Assembly (NCBI RefSeq): GCF_026151205.1
Contig: NC_087074.1
Coordinates: 10,575,226 to 10,635,225 of the forward strand
Direction of reading: 5' to 3'
From: Bolinopsis microptera
Taxonomy: Eukaryota; Ctenophora; Tentaculata; Lobata; Bolinopsidae
Length of the DNA: 60,000 nucleotides
The notes under the pieces were generated by a model, which was given only the letters and a program-made list of their open reading frames with translations, was not told the origin of the DNA and did no database searches. The position numbers were made by a program, and so were the translations under genes. Shown here piece after piece: positions 33,652 to 47,700 of this stretch. Numbering within the stretch: the stretch's first letter is position 1; each line of letters starts with the position of its first letter.

Positions 33652-36600
33652 CCTGCTCCGATAAGGTTCGGAAGTTATTCCAACGCTTCTCAGCAAGGAA
33701 CATAAGGAAATCAGGCGTCATCGCTCTTTCTGTGATTTCCTTCAGCAATATCTTCGTTGAGTATGGTCTTATCACTCTGCTGCCTACTATTTAGTTCCGA
33801 TATCTGTGGCGCAGGAGTGGAACCCCGAGCATTATGCCAAACCTCTCAAGAGGACCTTGCGAAGTTGTCCAATTTGTACTTCTACACAAATTGTCGCAGT
33901 CGGTTGGAGCATTAATTTTTTTTTCTTAAAGGGGCCCTAACAGTGAATGTTTGGTACATTGAGCGTTTTATTTTATTACGCCTATTGGTTTCGCTTTGTC
34001 TCCATGATGTGTTTTTTTTGTTGTGCGAGGTCCGTATTTTACATTAGTAACATCAGTGGTTATAAAATGGTGTCGAGCTGGTCCAACACTTTAATGTGGC
34101 TAATGATGCCAGAAAGCTCTCAAACTGATATTCGTTCCACGGCTATTGGGTTCATTAAAGGATGGGGTAGATGTGGGAGGTTTGTTAGGCGTGGGTTGTG
34201 TCTCTTGTTGTTTTTTATACAAAACATTCGCTCTGTTAGGACTTTACAAGGCTGTTGCTCTATTGGGTTTATTAGCTCGTTGGTTTCGATAGGGAGTCGA
34301 AAGGAGAAGAAATGAAAGAAACTTGAATTAGAATCGAGACTTACGTTATGTTCTACAAGGATACAAGGATACAAGGAAACAAGGCTACAAACGTGATAAT
34401 TATTTTATTGAATGACAATAGTATAATTCTGAAATAATTTAAGGTTACACAATTTAGTTATATAACAAATGTGTAGGGTAAATAGAAATGTTTTATAATA
34501 CTATTTTTGAGGTCCTATGCATTAGGCATTGGCCAGTATTTGAGTAGAAATTGGGCTTTATAGTAGGCTGTAAAATTTTTCGTTCACAGAGAGAATTGAA
34601 TGGTTGCTCTTGCTGTGGCAGTAATTGTAGGGTTCTAGTGTTTTATTGGGATAGCAAACGGCTAGGCAGTAATATTTTTGGGATGGAAGTTAAAATTTTC
34701 TCTAACTGAGGAGTTAGATGTAACAGTCAGTTAGAACTTGAATTTGTCTCAGTAGGCCCTTAAGCCACTTAGCTGAAAAGAGAAAAAGTGCACCTCGATG
34801 TTTCTTGGTATAGGGGGGTTTGTACGGCCCCTCTCAATGTAAAGTTGTGCAGCTAATTCGATTATAATTGTACATCGTTTTGTACAGTATCATGTACTAT
34901 GTAGTACAAGTTGGACTAGGGAGGTCCAGGTCATGCACGATAAACATAAACTTGCTAAGATTTTCAAAATTGTTTACCACTGTTTTCTAAAAAGTGTAGT
35001 GTGAGATTTTTCAAACACCAAATTTGTTATTACCTTTTGGAATGATAAATGTGTTTTGCTAGTTGCCTATTATTGACGGCGGATTTTGGAGATGGAGATT
35101 CTATAAATGTTTGCTCTAACCAGAGCCCTTCTCGTTGCAGTTAGCTCGCGATAACATGGCTCGACCGGAAACAAGCACGTAGCAGTACGGTATGCCGTAT
35201 ACACATGGCTAGTGAAATAAAAATTCACTAAATGTCCACAATAATACTAAATGTCCCAATATTCATAAAATGTTTTGTTGCTGCTGATAAGTAATCTGAT
35301 AAGCTGATAACGCTGCGGCATGACCTGCTTTTAGCCCAGTCTTGTTAACCAGTTTACATCAACACCTATTTTACACCCTCTAACCATGTTTCTGAGCTAG
35401 TTCGCGTCCTAACTAACTAAGCTTGTTCCTCGAGTCCTCGGGAGTCAGCCCTACTTAGTTCGAGTCCCACGAGCAGAGGACACATCTGAAAAGGGGTGGC
35501 TGGGCAGTGTGCCCCCAACACTGCCGAGATCAAAAACATGCTCGGCAAACCCTCAAGCTGAAGGTAAGATAAAACGTCCGAAATTCACAGTACGCAGACA
35601 GAGGTTTGTTGGTTGTTGGGTACCTACTTTTACGCAGAACTTGCTCGAGTATGCCGTCACATCACGGACCAACTTTATCGTGAATCTTTAAGTGCGGACT
35701 CTGTAAATCTACAACAAAACGCTACGAAAAACCATAACATGACAGCAAAGTAAATTTGAATTAGATACTATGATATCCTTATAGAAATCCAACTGATAGG
35801 CTGACTATACAGGTAAACTATCCTCGATTTTTGCATGCTGCTGGAAAAAGCCGAACAGGTGAACGCTTGACGAATACAAGGGGGGGGGGGGTGATAAGGA
35901 GCTCTAGTTCTCTCGTCGCTAGGAACTTCCTCCCAACATACCTCGGATCCCTCATCTTCGTCACGGTTCGCCAGCCGGAACACGAGGAAAGTACTAGAAG
36001 CTACTCCGAGTAGATGTTTGCGATCAAAGTTTGAGTTGTGAAACGCATATGTTGTGTGGACTGGACTTTCACGCATAGGATCACGTGACGTCTCTACTTC
36101 GGCTCCAGTAAATACAGTTACGCAGTATTACCCATCGTGCTAAGGCTTACCACATTGATCACGCTGATAATAAGATACTAGACTGTATAGTGACGAACTA
36201 GCCGATCCTCTGCAATAGGGATAACGTTACTTGCATGGTCACTAGTTTACAGGACAGGCGCGGATCCTATCCCGTTTCACTCTGATAATGAAACAGCTTA
36301 TACTGGTGAAATATCACTGCCAGCTTTGGGGCCACTCGCACCTTAACTTTCGTAACTAGTCACTGATTGAAGCGACGTGAACACGAACTAAGAATGCACA
36401 GTGTACGCAATGACACAGAGTTCAGTTTTTACTGGGAGCATGCGATACACCGAAACTGGCGTCACCTCGTGTCGTGTGTCAGTGACTTTAGACGCATAGC
36501 ACGCCCAGCGCACGCACCTTCTAAATCCATGACCGTCAATAGCCCATCGACCCCCTGAGCCTCCAAACAGACTGTCCTATACTTACTGACTCTATGATAG

Positions 36601-38080
36601 TAACACCTCATATCTTTCCCCTCTATCTTTCGAGTCATAAAGCGTGACATGTTAACAACTCTCGCGGACTTTATGAAGTTGAAAATTTTTTTTGAATAAC
36701 TGCGATTTATTGGATTATATCTTCCCGGTATTAATGATTTGTCGAGATATGACCATAGAAGTATACACTTTCCGTGAAATTAGGGACAATTTTAACTATT
36801 GTTTTTGTAGTATCCAAAAACAGTGTTTGTTTTCATATTCCCTTTTAGAACGAGATTTGCTTGGTTAACTAAGGAGGTTGGATGTTGTTTAACCGATGCA
36901 TGTTTGACTTTAGTCTGATCGGAAAATCGTAACTTATGTTTCTTCGATCCACCATATTTGTAGTGTGTATTTAACAAAGGTGTTGAGATTTTAGATAGAT
37001 CTGGAAATGGGATTCACATTTATCAGCTGGCCAAGAGTGAGAATAGCGTACTGTCTGTGACCGGTGTTCAAAAATCTCTTTGCGAAGCGAGAAAAAGTTC
37101 GAAAGCACTGGCCATAGGCGGGAGTTTGTCTCGCTCTCCCCGCTTGCTGGTAATAACGGTTAAATAAAACTCACCAAAGCCGTACCCCAGCTAATATTAT
37201 ACTTGCCGCGCCACAATTTTCACAAAATTGTTTACAAAATCTTTAAGGGATTATAGCTTACATCTTTATGGTGATAATGAAACCCTCGATAAAAATATAT
37301 AGTCATGCCGTGACTCTTATCAGCTTATCGTAAGGTTCGAGAATCTTGCCCGAGTTTTTTAAAACACTTTAGAATAGTTCTGAAATCAGGACGCTATGTT
37401 AATATTGTAAATATTGTAGACTAGTTACGATTCTATCTTTCACACGAGACAGAAAAAGTGTATAGTTCTTGATAGGTAGGTATAACAAGTTTTCTTTTTC
37501 ATTTTCGCTTTCAGCACAAAGTTTATTCTCATTCTTCACAGCACACACATTAGCATTTTATACATTTTTAGATGTACAAGCTATTTATACAACCATAGAT
37601 ACACTCGTATCTATTTAATATCATACTTAATTATCCACAGATATCTGGTATTCTTCACATCTTGAACAATGGTTGACCTAGTTTAAAAACATGTCTCAGT
37701 TGTTCGGGTGGTCTTTTGCTCCATAGAAACTTTTCATTTGTCCTGTATGTGACCAAACCAGTTCATAAAAAATGCCTCAAGATATCTGGTTGTATTACAT
37801 GTGTCTCAACCTAATACCTGGCTTATAGAGTAACCTTCATTCGACTTAAATGATTATTACAATACAATAACCCCAATTTTAAACCCCTATAGTTCGTTCT
37901 CACGATACTGAATCAATTAGGCGAACTTACTGTCTGAAATAGATTCAGCGAAATCGATCTCAACAATTGTATATCTGGTATTGGTTAGCCTGTAAGTCCC
38001 AACACCCGGATAATTCTCAAGACCCCTAGCCCAATCGCGATTGAAGATACTTTCGTTATACGTTAGATCATCGTGAGAAT
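33652..38080. other. Gene-poor stretch
   Basis: No exon, transposon or RNA gene that I can support. Several open frames of 60-120 codons (e.g. 33947-34315 plus, 35768-36076 minus) lack recognisable domains. There is a 12-base G run at 35880-35891. Any remaining VMP1 exons might lie here or beyond, but none was found by eye. Confidence 0.5.
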
Positions 38081-38089
38081 ATCTCAAAT

Positions 38090-39320
38090 TTTAGAGGAAG
38101 GGAAATAGAAACTTTCTCCAAAATTTGACCTCATCTGCCTTAATGAAACCAACTGTCTAAAATTTCTATCTTCTAATGGTCTTAACGACATTGAAATCGA
38201 ACAGTTTTACGAGCCCTTTATCAAAGAACCTGCACCGTAAATCTGGAAATGGAGGTGGTCTGCGCCTATGTTAACAACGCGTTTGTGAATACGATTAAAA
38301 TACAGGATCTCGAACTCAATCTGATGTCAGAAGAAGTTACTTGGGGGAATTTCATTGCTTAAAATCAACAATTTTAATAACGGAAATAAGATCAAAAATC
38401 ACGTAAATTTCTACCGGCTCGCTTTCCACAAGCCCATAAAAATTCTTGAAAGTTTGAAAACGTGCCAGGGGTCTTGGATAGACATCCAGAAAGCAGATAG
38501 TCTTCCTGGGTGATGCAAATATTGATATTTTAAAATACGATACCGACGCTTACAGCCAGGATCTTAAAGCGCTTACTAGAAATAAGGGGTTTGCCCAGAC
38601 TGTCTCCATGCCTAGCGGGTAAACTGACCACAGTGCAAACGCTTATTGATTCAGTGTATACTTAATCACGTGACAACGTTATGAGTTGTACTGTCGTGAC
38701 GTTGGATATGTTAGATCATCTCGCGGTTAGCACGACATTAGGTTAGGAGGCACACCTAGTTTGAACGAGCGATTCGTAGTCAACGGTGTAATAGAACAAC
38801 AAACACTAGCTTGAAATTAGAGGCCCGTTGTATTTTTAACGGAGCTAATCATGCTTAAATTCAAGAGCTTATTGTACGTGACGGACTGGGTGCTGCTACC
38901 TCTCAACGTGCGCTGATGAACAATTCAATTCCATCTTTCAACGTACATGAACATCCAATACTGCATAATAACCCCCCTGAAGCGCGACAGTTCGGAAGAA
39001 AATTCGAAAGAGCTGACCCAAAGCCTTGGATTACCCTGGCTTGAGGCGGCAAGCAACCGCAAGAAGTTATATTTTTTGAAAAAAACTATAATCCATCACA
39101 AATAAAAACTGCAACGCGTATGATATAAAAGAAAAAGTTTTGTCACAAACATGTGATCTAGCCAAAGAATAGTACTTTAAAAAAAATGGTGGGACAAATA
39201 CCAAAAACTGTCTAAAAGTCAATGGAAAATTATCTATGGCCTCCTGAACCGTAACAGAAAAAGTTCGGACACACCCGTCTGAAGGACGACGATGGCACGT
39301 TATAGCTCGATCTGGCAGTC
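38090..39320 (+). pseudogene. LINE fragment: AP endonuclease and linker to RT
   Basis: Shifting + frames give FDLICLNETN (endonuclease ET motif) near 38124, SGNGGGLRL/YVNNAFVNT near 38240, FLGDANIDIL with TDHS (GDxNxD and TDHS landmarks) near 38505-38630, and QWKIIYGLLNRNRKSSDTP near 39220-39270, the segment preceding the RT in these elements. Stops and frameshifts are frequent, so it is dead. Confidence 0.7.
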
Positions 39321-39887
39321 GCTGTGAAAATTATACTCGTAAAGGGACCATGGAGAGCTGGTCCTATGAGGGGGAGGTGAGATATCTTCTCTCCGAACAG
39401 TTTGAGGTTATCTGCTGTGAAGAGGATCACAACGCACACCATCTGGGATAGAGGGTGATTAGACTTACTAGAGAGTGGATGCTCTACTTTACTACGTAGT
39501 ACGTCGTGATAATATAGAATAATTTGCACATCATATTCAACTTGTATACGTCTTGCCTACCCTATGATAGGATGATATTTTCAAAGATATTTTCAAGGAT
39601 ATTTTCACGAATATTTCAATGAACCCCGTTCCATACTATGTATCAGACTTTTCAAGATAAGGCGTGTCGAATTTCTAAAAAACTAATAAAATCAGATTGT
39701 GTTCTTAATTGTATTCCTTTCCAAGAAAATTTTCCCTGAAAAGTTGAAATATAACAGTGAGCAGCTATGGCCTATGTATATATAAATACCTGGAGGTGTA
39801 CTTTGAAGACTGATTTGCCGAGAAGCACAGCAGGGAAGAATGTTAGGAATGGAATAAGCATGTAACCACAGGTTATGCCAGCCAAGT
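39321..39887. other. No gene recognised
   Basis: AT-rich DNA between the LINE remnant and the minisatellite, without assignable content. Confidence 0.45.
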
Positions 39888-42232
39888 CGAACAGTGGGTT
39901 AGGTACCTGGTAACAGTGGGTTAGGTACCTGGTAACAGTGGGTTAGGTACCTGGTAACAGGTAACAGTGGGTTAGGTACCTGGTAACAGGTAACAGTGTG
40001 TTAGGTACCTGGTAACAGTGGGTTAGGTACCTGGTAACAGTGGGTTAGGTACCTGGTAACAGTGGGTTAGGTACCTGGTAACAGGTAACAGTGTGTTAGG
40101 TACCTGGTAACAGTGGGTTAGGTACCTGGTAACAGTGGGTTAGGTACCTGGTAACAGGTAACAGTGGGTTAGGTACCTGGTAACAGGTAACAGTGTGTTA
40201 GGTACCTGGTAACAGTGGGTTAGGTACCTGGTAACAGTGGGTTAGGTACCTGGTAACAGTGGGTTAGGTACCTGGTAACAGGTAACAGTGGGTTAGGTAC
40301 CTGGTAACCGGTAACAGTGTGTTAGGTACCTGGTAACAGTGGGTTAGGTACCTGGTAACAGTGGGTTAGGTACCTGGTAACAGGTAACAGTGTGTTAGGT
40401 ACCTGGTAACAGGTAACAGTGGGTTAGGTACCTGGTACCTGGTAACAGTGGGTTAGGTACCTGGTAACAGTGGGTTAGGTACCTGGTAACAGTGTGTTAG
40501 GTACCTGGTAACAGGTAACAGTGGGTTAGGTACCTGGTAACAGGTAACAGTGGGTTAGGTACCTGGTAACAGTGGGTTAGGTACCTGGTAACAGTGGGTT
40601 AGGTACCTGGTAACAGTGGGTTTCGGTACCTGGTATCAGGTAACAGTGGGTTAGGCACCTGGTAACAGTGGGTTAGGTACCTGGTAACAGTGTGTTAGGT
40701 ACCTGGTAACAGGTAACAGTGGGTTAGGTACCTGGTAACAGTGGGTTAGGTACCTGGTAACAGTGGGTTAGGTACCTGGTAACAGTGAGTTAGGTACCTG
40801 GTAACCGGTAACAGTGTGTTAGGTACCTGGTAACAGTGGGTTAGGTACCTGGTAACAGTGGGTTAGGTAACCGGTAACAGTGTGTTAGGTACCTGGTAAC
40901 AGTGGGTTAGGTACCTGGTAACAGTGGGTTAGGTACCTGGTAACAGTGTGTTAGGTACCTGGTAACGGTGGGTTAGGTACCTGGTAACAGTGGGTTAGGT
41001 ACCTGGTAACAGGTAACAGTGTGTTAGGTACCTGGTAACAGGTACCAGTGGGTTAGGTACCTGGTACCTGGTAACAGTGGGTTAGGTACCTGGTAACAGT
41101 GGGTTAGGTACCTGGTAACAGTGGGTTAGGTACCTGGTAACAGGTAACAGTGGGTTAGGTACCTGGTAACAGTGGGTTAGGTACCTGGTAACAGTGGGTT
41201 AGGTACCTGGTAACAGTGGGTTAGGTACCTGGTAACAGTGTGTTAGGTACCTGGTAACAGTGTGTTAGGTACCTGGTAACAGTGGGTTAGGTAACAGGTA
41301 ACAGTGGGTTAGGTACCTGGTAACCGGTAACAGTGTGTTAGGTACCTGGTAACAGTGGGTTAGGTACCTGGTAACAGTGGGTTAGGTACCTGGTAACAGT
41401 GTGTTAGGTACCTGGTAACAGTGGGTTAGGTACCTGGTAACAGTGGGTTAGGTACCTGGTAACAGGTAACAGTGGGTTAGGTACCTGGTAACAGTGGGTT
41501 AGGTACCTGGTAACAGTGTGTTAGGTACCTGGTAACAGTGTGTTAGGTACCTGGTAACAGTGGGTTAGGTAACAGGTAACAGTGGGTTAGGTACCTGGTA
41601 ACAGGTAACAGTGGGTTAGGTACCTGGTAACAGTGGGTTAGGTACCTGGTACCTGGTAACAGGTAACAGTGGGTTAGGTACCTGGTAACAGGTAACAGTG
41701 GGTTAGGTACCTGGTAACAGTGGGTTAGGTACCTGGTAACAGTGGGTTAGGTAACAGGTAACAGTGGGTTAGGTACCTGGTAACAGTGTGTTAGGTACCT
41801 GGTAACAGTGGGTTAGGTAACAGGTAACAGTGGGTTAGGTACCTGGTAACAGGTAACAGTGGGTTAGGTACCTGGTAACAGGTAACAGTGTGTTAGGTAC
41901 CTGGTAACAGTGTGTTAGGTACCTGGTAACAGTGGGTTAGGTACCTGGTAACAGGTAACAGTGGGTTAGGTACCTGGTAACAGTGGGTTAGGTACCTGGT
42001 AACAGTGGGTTAGGTACCTGGTAACAGTGGGTTAGGTACCTGGTAACAGTGGGTTAGGTACCTGGTAACAGGTAACAGTGGGTTAGGTACCTGGTAACAG
42101 TGGGTTAGGTACCTGGTAACAGTGGGTTAGGTAACAGGTAACAGTGTGTTAGGTACCTGGTAACAGTGGGTTAGGTACCTGGTAACAGTGTGTTAGGTAC
42201 CTGGTAACAGGTAACAGTGGGTTAGGTACCTG
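39888..42232. repeat. 2.3 kb minisatellite, 22-bp unit GGTTAGGTACCTGGTAACAGTG-type
   Basis: About 100 head-to-tail copies of a 22-bp unit containing GGTTAGGTACCTGGTAACAG, with a common longer variant that repeats a 7-bp AACAGGT piece and a G/T variant (GTGGG or GTGTG). There are no spacers. Units contain the palindrome GGTACC and a GGGTTAGG motif. Variants are interspersed in short blocks, suggesting unequal exchange. Confidence 0.97.
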
Positions 42233-42975
<743 letters not shown>

Positions 42976-43797
42976 AAATAGGTCACATAAATTACTGGAG
43001 ATGAGAGATGAGGAGTAAGTAGCGAGAGTGGTGATCTGTACACTACTGCGGGGATGTGACACGCCGCAATCAGGGAAATACATTACACTGCCATATAATA
43101 CCAGTCGTTTGGAAACTATACACACATATTTGATGGACTGTAACAATTATGTGTTTAGTATTTGAGTCTGGAAATGTTTCAATTATAATGCTTTGAAAGT
43201 TGAGGATTTGAAAATTGAGGATTTGAATTTAATGTCCACTTTTTCCGGAGTGTAACTTTATTACATCGTTTAGAAATTATGCATAAAACCATTCCATGTG
43301 ACGGTAAATGAATAAATAAATAAATAATGTAAATAAATAATGTAAATAAAGTCACATTTTATACAGCAATTTATCGGTAAATATTGATGTCATTGGTTAA
43401 TGGTTATAGGTACTTACTAGGATTTATTTTTTGTCTTGACTGATAAGTTATTGCACTGTACTACCTTTTACTTATACCAACAATAAATTGTACAGTTTCT
43501 GCTGTTACTTAGATTGTTGTGGTTTACAATAAAATATGTTTTACTTTTGTCTAGTAATGAGTTAAATACGTTTGTTCGCATTATATACAGATTTGCCCAA
43601 GCTCACATCACTCACAGTCAGCCGCTCTGACATAGTAGTATAGTTAAAACCACTGTACATACATCTTAATAAATCATCGGATCATTATAACACAGCCTCA
43701 TTTTTAGTAGACCAGACATTGAACGTGTTACAGCTTCTGTTACACAAAACAGCTATTGAAATGGATAACATTACATTCCAAATATAAATGCTGACTA

Positions 43798-44376
43798 CCT
43801 TACAAGACATTTTTATAACGTACGAAATGCGACGGTTTTCCCGAAATTTCGCCATATTTTCGGACCGCCAAAATTTCGGTCGTCGTAATAGAATCCGTCG
43901 CATTATTTTTAGCTTATTCCAATAATTGTGGCTTCATCGATTCATTTTGTTCTTGAAAAGTTAGTGATATGATGGTGGGACAAATAAACACAATATTCCA
44001 TGATGAATTTAATGTCAAGTTATACGTTTTAAATTTACAATAAATTACATTTATGTGCTAACATAAACGTCTTATAGACTAAGTCAAGATAAACAATTTA
44101 ATACCAAACTCAATAAGTGAAACTGAAAGATTCGAGCCGGACCCCTTAGAGGAAGATGAAGAAATCGATTTATAAGTTTCATTTTGTTTCAACATGATTT
44201 TACCGATTTTTAGAAAATTTTGAATTTCCTTTGTGTCAGAAAACAAAATGATGAAAAATACCCTTATTTTCTGTGACGTCCGAAATGTGACGGTTTTTGT
44301 TCAATTTCGCCATATTTTCGGACCGCCAAAATTTCGGTCGTCGCAAATTGGTCCGCCACAAAAATGTCTTGTAAGG
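43798..44376. mobile_element. 579-bp TA-flanked TIR element, copy 1
   Basis: Begins CCTTACAAGACATTTTTATA and ends AAAAATGTCTTGTAAGG, with TA on both sides (43796-43797, 44377-44378). Subterminal blocks TTTCGCCATATTTTCGGACC and similar are repeated in inverted form near both ends. It has no coding capacity. TA duplication fits Tc1/mariner-type non-autonomous elements. Confidence 0.9.
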
Positions 44377-44634
44377 TAGATGTGTCCGCTCAAGTAATCT
44401 GGCCAGGGAAATACTAAGTCCTACACAGTGAGTACCTGCACAATATCTGCTCTTTTTAGTGTAACCCTATTTTAATGGTTGTGAGCTACGAGATGGCTTT
44501 GATCATTGCCGCATTAAAATTCAATAGAGCGGGTGCAATTGTTCAAAGAATATAGTCTCAACACAATGTCGAATATTACAATAACATAATGTAAACAGAA
44601 CTATTTCGAAACATTGTGTCACATTACTACTTAC

Positions 44635-44777
44635 GCTAGCGCAGATTAGAATACCAATGAAGCCGGCACTTTGTACAAAGTTTTGTATCCACCGTTTAAA
44701 TCTATCTCCCCATTTGAGAGTAGAAGGGTCTTTTACTCTCTGAAGGTCGGTATATGAGCTGTCGTCCATCTCGTTAC
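44635..44777 (-). CDS. VMP1: VMP1 exon 6
   Basis: 143 bp, phase 1 in, phase 0 out (GCTAGC/GTAAGT). It encodes [20 protein letters not shown]... and [15 protein letters not shown]. The exon lies between two inverted 579-bp elements, and its acceptor is repeated 49 bp upstream. Confidence 0.88.
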
Positions 44778-47700
44778 CTGATAGCCTGGCTGAAAAGTGT
44801 GGTTGTGTTATTTTGCATCTCGTTACCTGATACCTTACAAGACATTTTTGTGGCGGACCAATTTGCGACGACCGAAATTTTGGCGGTCCGAAAATATGGC
44901 GAAATTGAACAAAAACCGTCACATTTCGGACGTCACAGAAAATAAGGGTATTTTTCATCATTTTGTTTTCTGACACAAAGGAAATTCAAAATTTTCTAAA
45001 AATCGGTAAAATCATGTTGAAACAAAATGAAACTTATAAATCGATTTCTTCATCTTCCTCTAAGGGGTCCGGCTCGAATCTTTCAGTTTCACTTATTGAG
45101 TTTGGTATTAAATTGTTTATCTTGACTTAGTCTATAAGACGTTTATGTTAGCACATAAATGTAATTTATTGTAAATTTAAAACGTATAACTTGACATTAA
45201 ATTCATCATGGAATATTGTGTTTATTTGTCCCACCATCATATCACTAACTTTTCAAGAACAAAATGAATCGATGAAGCCACAATTATTGGAATAAGCTAA
45301 AAATAATGCGACGGATTCTATTACGACGACCGAAATTTTGGCGGTCCGAAAATATGGCGAAATTTCGGGAAAACCGTCGCATTTCGTACGTTATAAAAAT
45401 GTCTTGTAAGGTAGCCTGGCTGAAAAGTGTGGTTGTGTTATTTTGCTGTGAGTAATGTGCTGATACGTGAAGCGGTGAGACAAGTAATAGTAATGTACTA
45501 GACAATTGGTATTTCAGCTTCAATATTATACGGCTTTAAAATACGGCTTTAAATTAATACTTTGTTAACAGTAAAATTTCTGACTAGCTATACAGATTCG
45601 TAAAATCAAGAAAGTCTCGGACCCTATAACAATAATTTTACTCCTAAGGCAGGAAACAGTGAAATATCAAACTAACCAGCTCTAGCCATGAAGTAGGGTG
45701 GTAACTCTCCTATTGCTGTACCAATACCCTGAAACACGCTCTTTTACTTCAAGAACACAATGTTATGGAATGTAGCTGTTATCAATATCACACGAAAAAC
45801 ATATCAGGTCTATATTATATTCAGGTGTCAAATATTTTCGGTAATAGCGTGAATGCGGGATTTGATGGGTATCATAAAGTTGGGCTTAAAAATATTATGT
45901 TATTTCTCAGAATTTCTGGCTTGTTTAACCTAGATATAATATATAGGAGACGCAGTAAAACAATGATTCCCCGACTGTGGATAAAATATAGCTAAAATAC
46001 ACTATCATTTGATGAATAATAAATTAAAAATTAAAACAGGTTAGAAAGTTATAAAAATTTGAGGATTAAAATTAACTGTTTTCACTTTTCTCCGTCTCGG
46101 CCATTTGAACGTCCTCTTTACTTTCCAAAACTATATTTTGAACAAAATCTTTAGCTGGAAGAGTAGCAAAAGTTAAGTAACCAGTGTGACCTACTCCATC
46201 TTTCTTTGGTCCGCCCTTCACATACGCATTTAACCACCCATTACAAGCTTTGTCCCCACTTCTCTGATCTGAGCGGAACTTCTTGTGTCGCTCGTTTCCA
46301 ACAAAAGGCTCCCAAATTCTCTTCCGACTCAGCTGGTACTGTCGTTCTATTCCCTCAAATGTCTGAATTTCCTCGAACCCTTCCTCTGACAGAGCAGAGC
46401 AAGCCTTCTGAACCTGCTCAATACAAGGTGAGAAGCTGCATATCCTCCCTCCGTCAGGACCAAACACAGAGATAGTGTGTTTAATGGCATCCCACGGACA
46501 GGGCAGATCTAAAAACACAGCATCAGCAACGTCCTGCACCGCAAAACCGTCCTCACAAACATTCTTATGGTAACTAGAAACAATGTGGTCGAGACCGTGA
46601 GATTTAAACTCCACAGCAGCCACCTCACTCCGCTCCTTGTGGAACTCGTGAGAGTGCACGTGACCTGACTCCCCCACAGCACGTGCTAGCGCGTGAGTTA
46701 AACTGCCACTACCAGTACCACTCTCCACTACCACACTGCCAGGAGACAACTCCAACATTAGACATACCAGAGAGATATCACTAGCGTAAAGGATTTGAGT
46801 CCGGTGAGGCAGAGAAAGGGTCCACAGCTCAGGACTGGGTGCTAGCAGGGTTATAGTGCTCTTCTTGTTGTGGGAATACATCTTGCAACCAAAAGGTTTA
46901 CCCATGATATCGTTGTGTCTGAATAGTCCAGCTGTTAGTTGGTACTGAGCGTCTCGCTTTACAACAAGAGGTTCAAGAGTACCCTCTCTTCTCACTATCA
47001 CTGTGTCTCCTTCTTTTATTACATCCTCTCTTGTTGCAAACGTCATGATCCTTCCTTTTGGATGCATGGTTAGTAAATCTATAAATACTTATTTAAAAAG
47101 GAAATTACAACTTATTATAACATTTTCATCTTAAATGACTTACCCACATGAGTGATTCCCATCTAACTTTGGACATGATAACCCACATATCCACGTGCAT
47201 GAGAGAGGTTCCTTCTGGTGGACATATCACAACATCTGGATAAGGAGGTTCTGGGAACTCTACACTCTTACACTCCCATGCTGCCATGGTTACTTGGGCT
47301 ATGTGTGGACCCTGGTGGAGAGAGAGAGAGAGTTGCAATACACGGAGGAGATAGCAATACTCAGGGTTATAGAAAGCGGGGGGGGGGGGGGGGGGGCAAG
47401 GGGCCAAAAAGGGCCAACTTTTTAATTTAGGCTTCTAACAATTTTTGGGACAATTTTTTTTTCCCCCGAAAATTTTAAAGTCAAAATTTTTTAAAGTCAA
47501 ATATTTTCAAAGTTTTCTTGAAAACTACTTTTGTTCATGTTTCATGCTACTCTGATCATTATGAGCCAAAAATATTTTTTTCGGTTTTCGAAGTTCGATA
47601 TACGATTTTGGACTCGAGGGTTCCCCTTTGTAATGCGATCTCGGAAGGCAGGCCTCCCCTTCGCAATACGAGTTCGGAAGCGAGAGTCTGCTTTCAGAAG

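Noticed and set aside
36367-36650. Overlapping 60-codon frames on both strands
   Set aside because: No domain, no splice context, no second copy.
39888-42232. CRISPR-like array
   Set aside because: Units abut without unique spacers; it is a minisatellite in animal DNA.
47126-47425. Frames with Pro or Gly runs starting at the G19 tract
   Set aside because: The run is a homopolymer artefact. Only the part inside VMP1 exon 4 (47144-47311) is real coding sequence.
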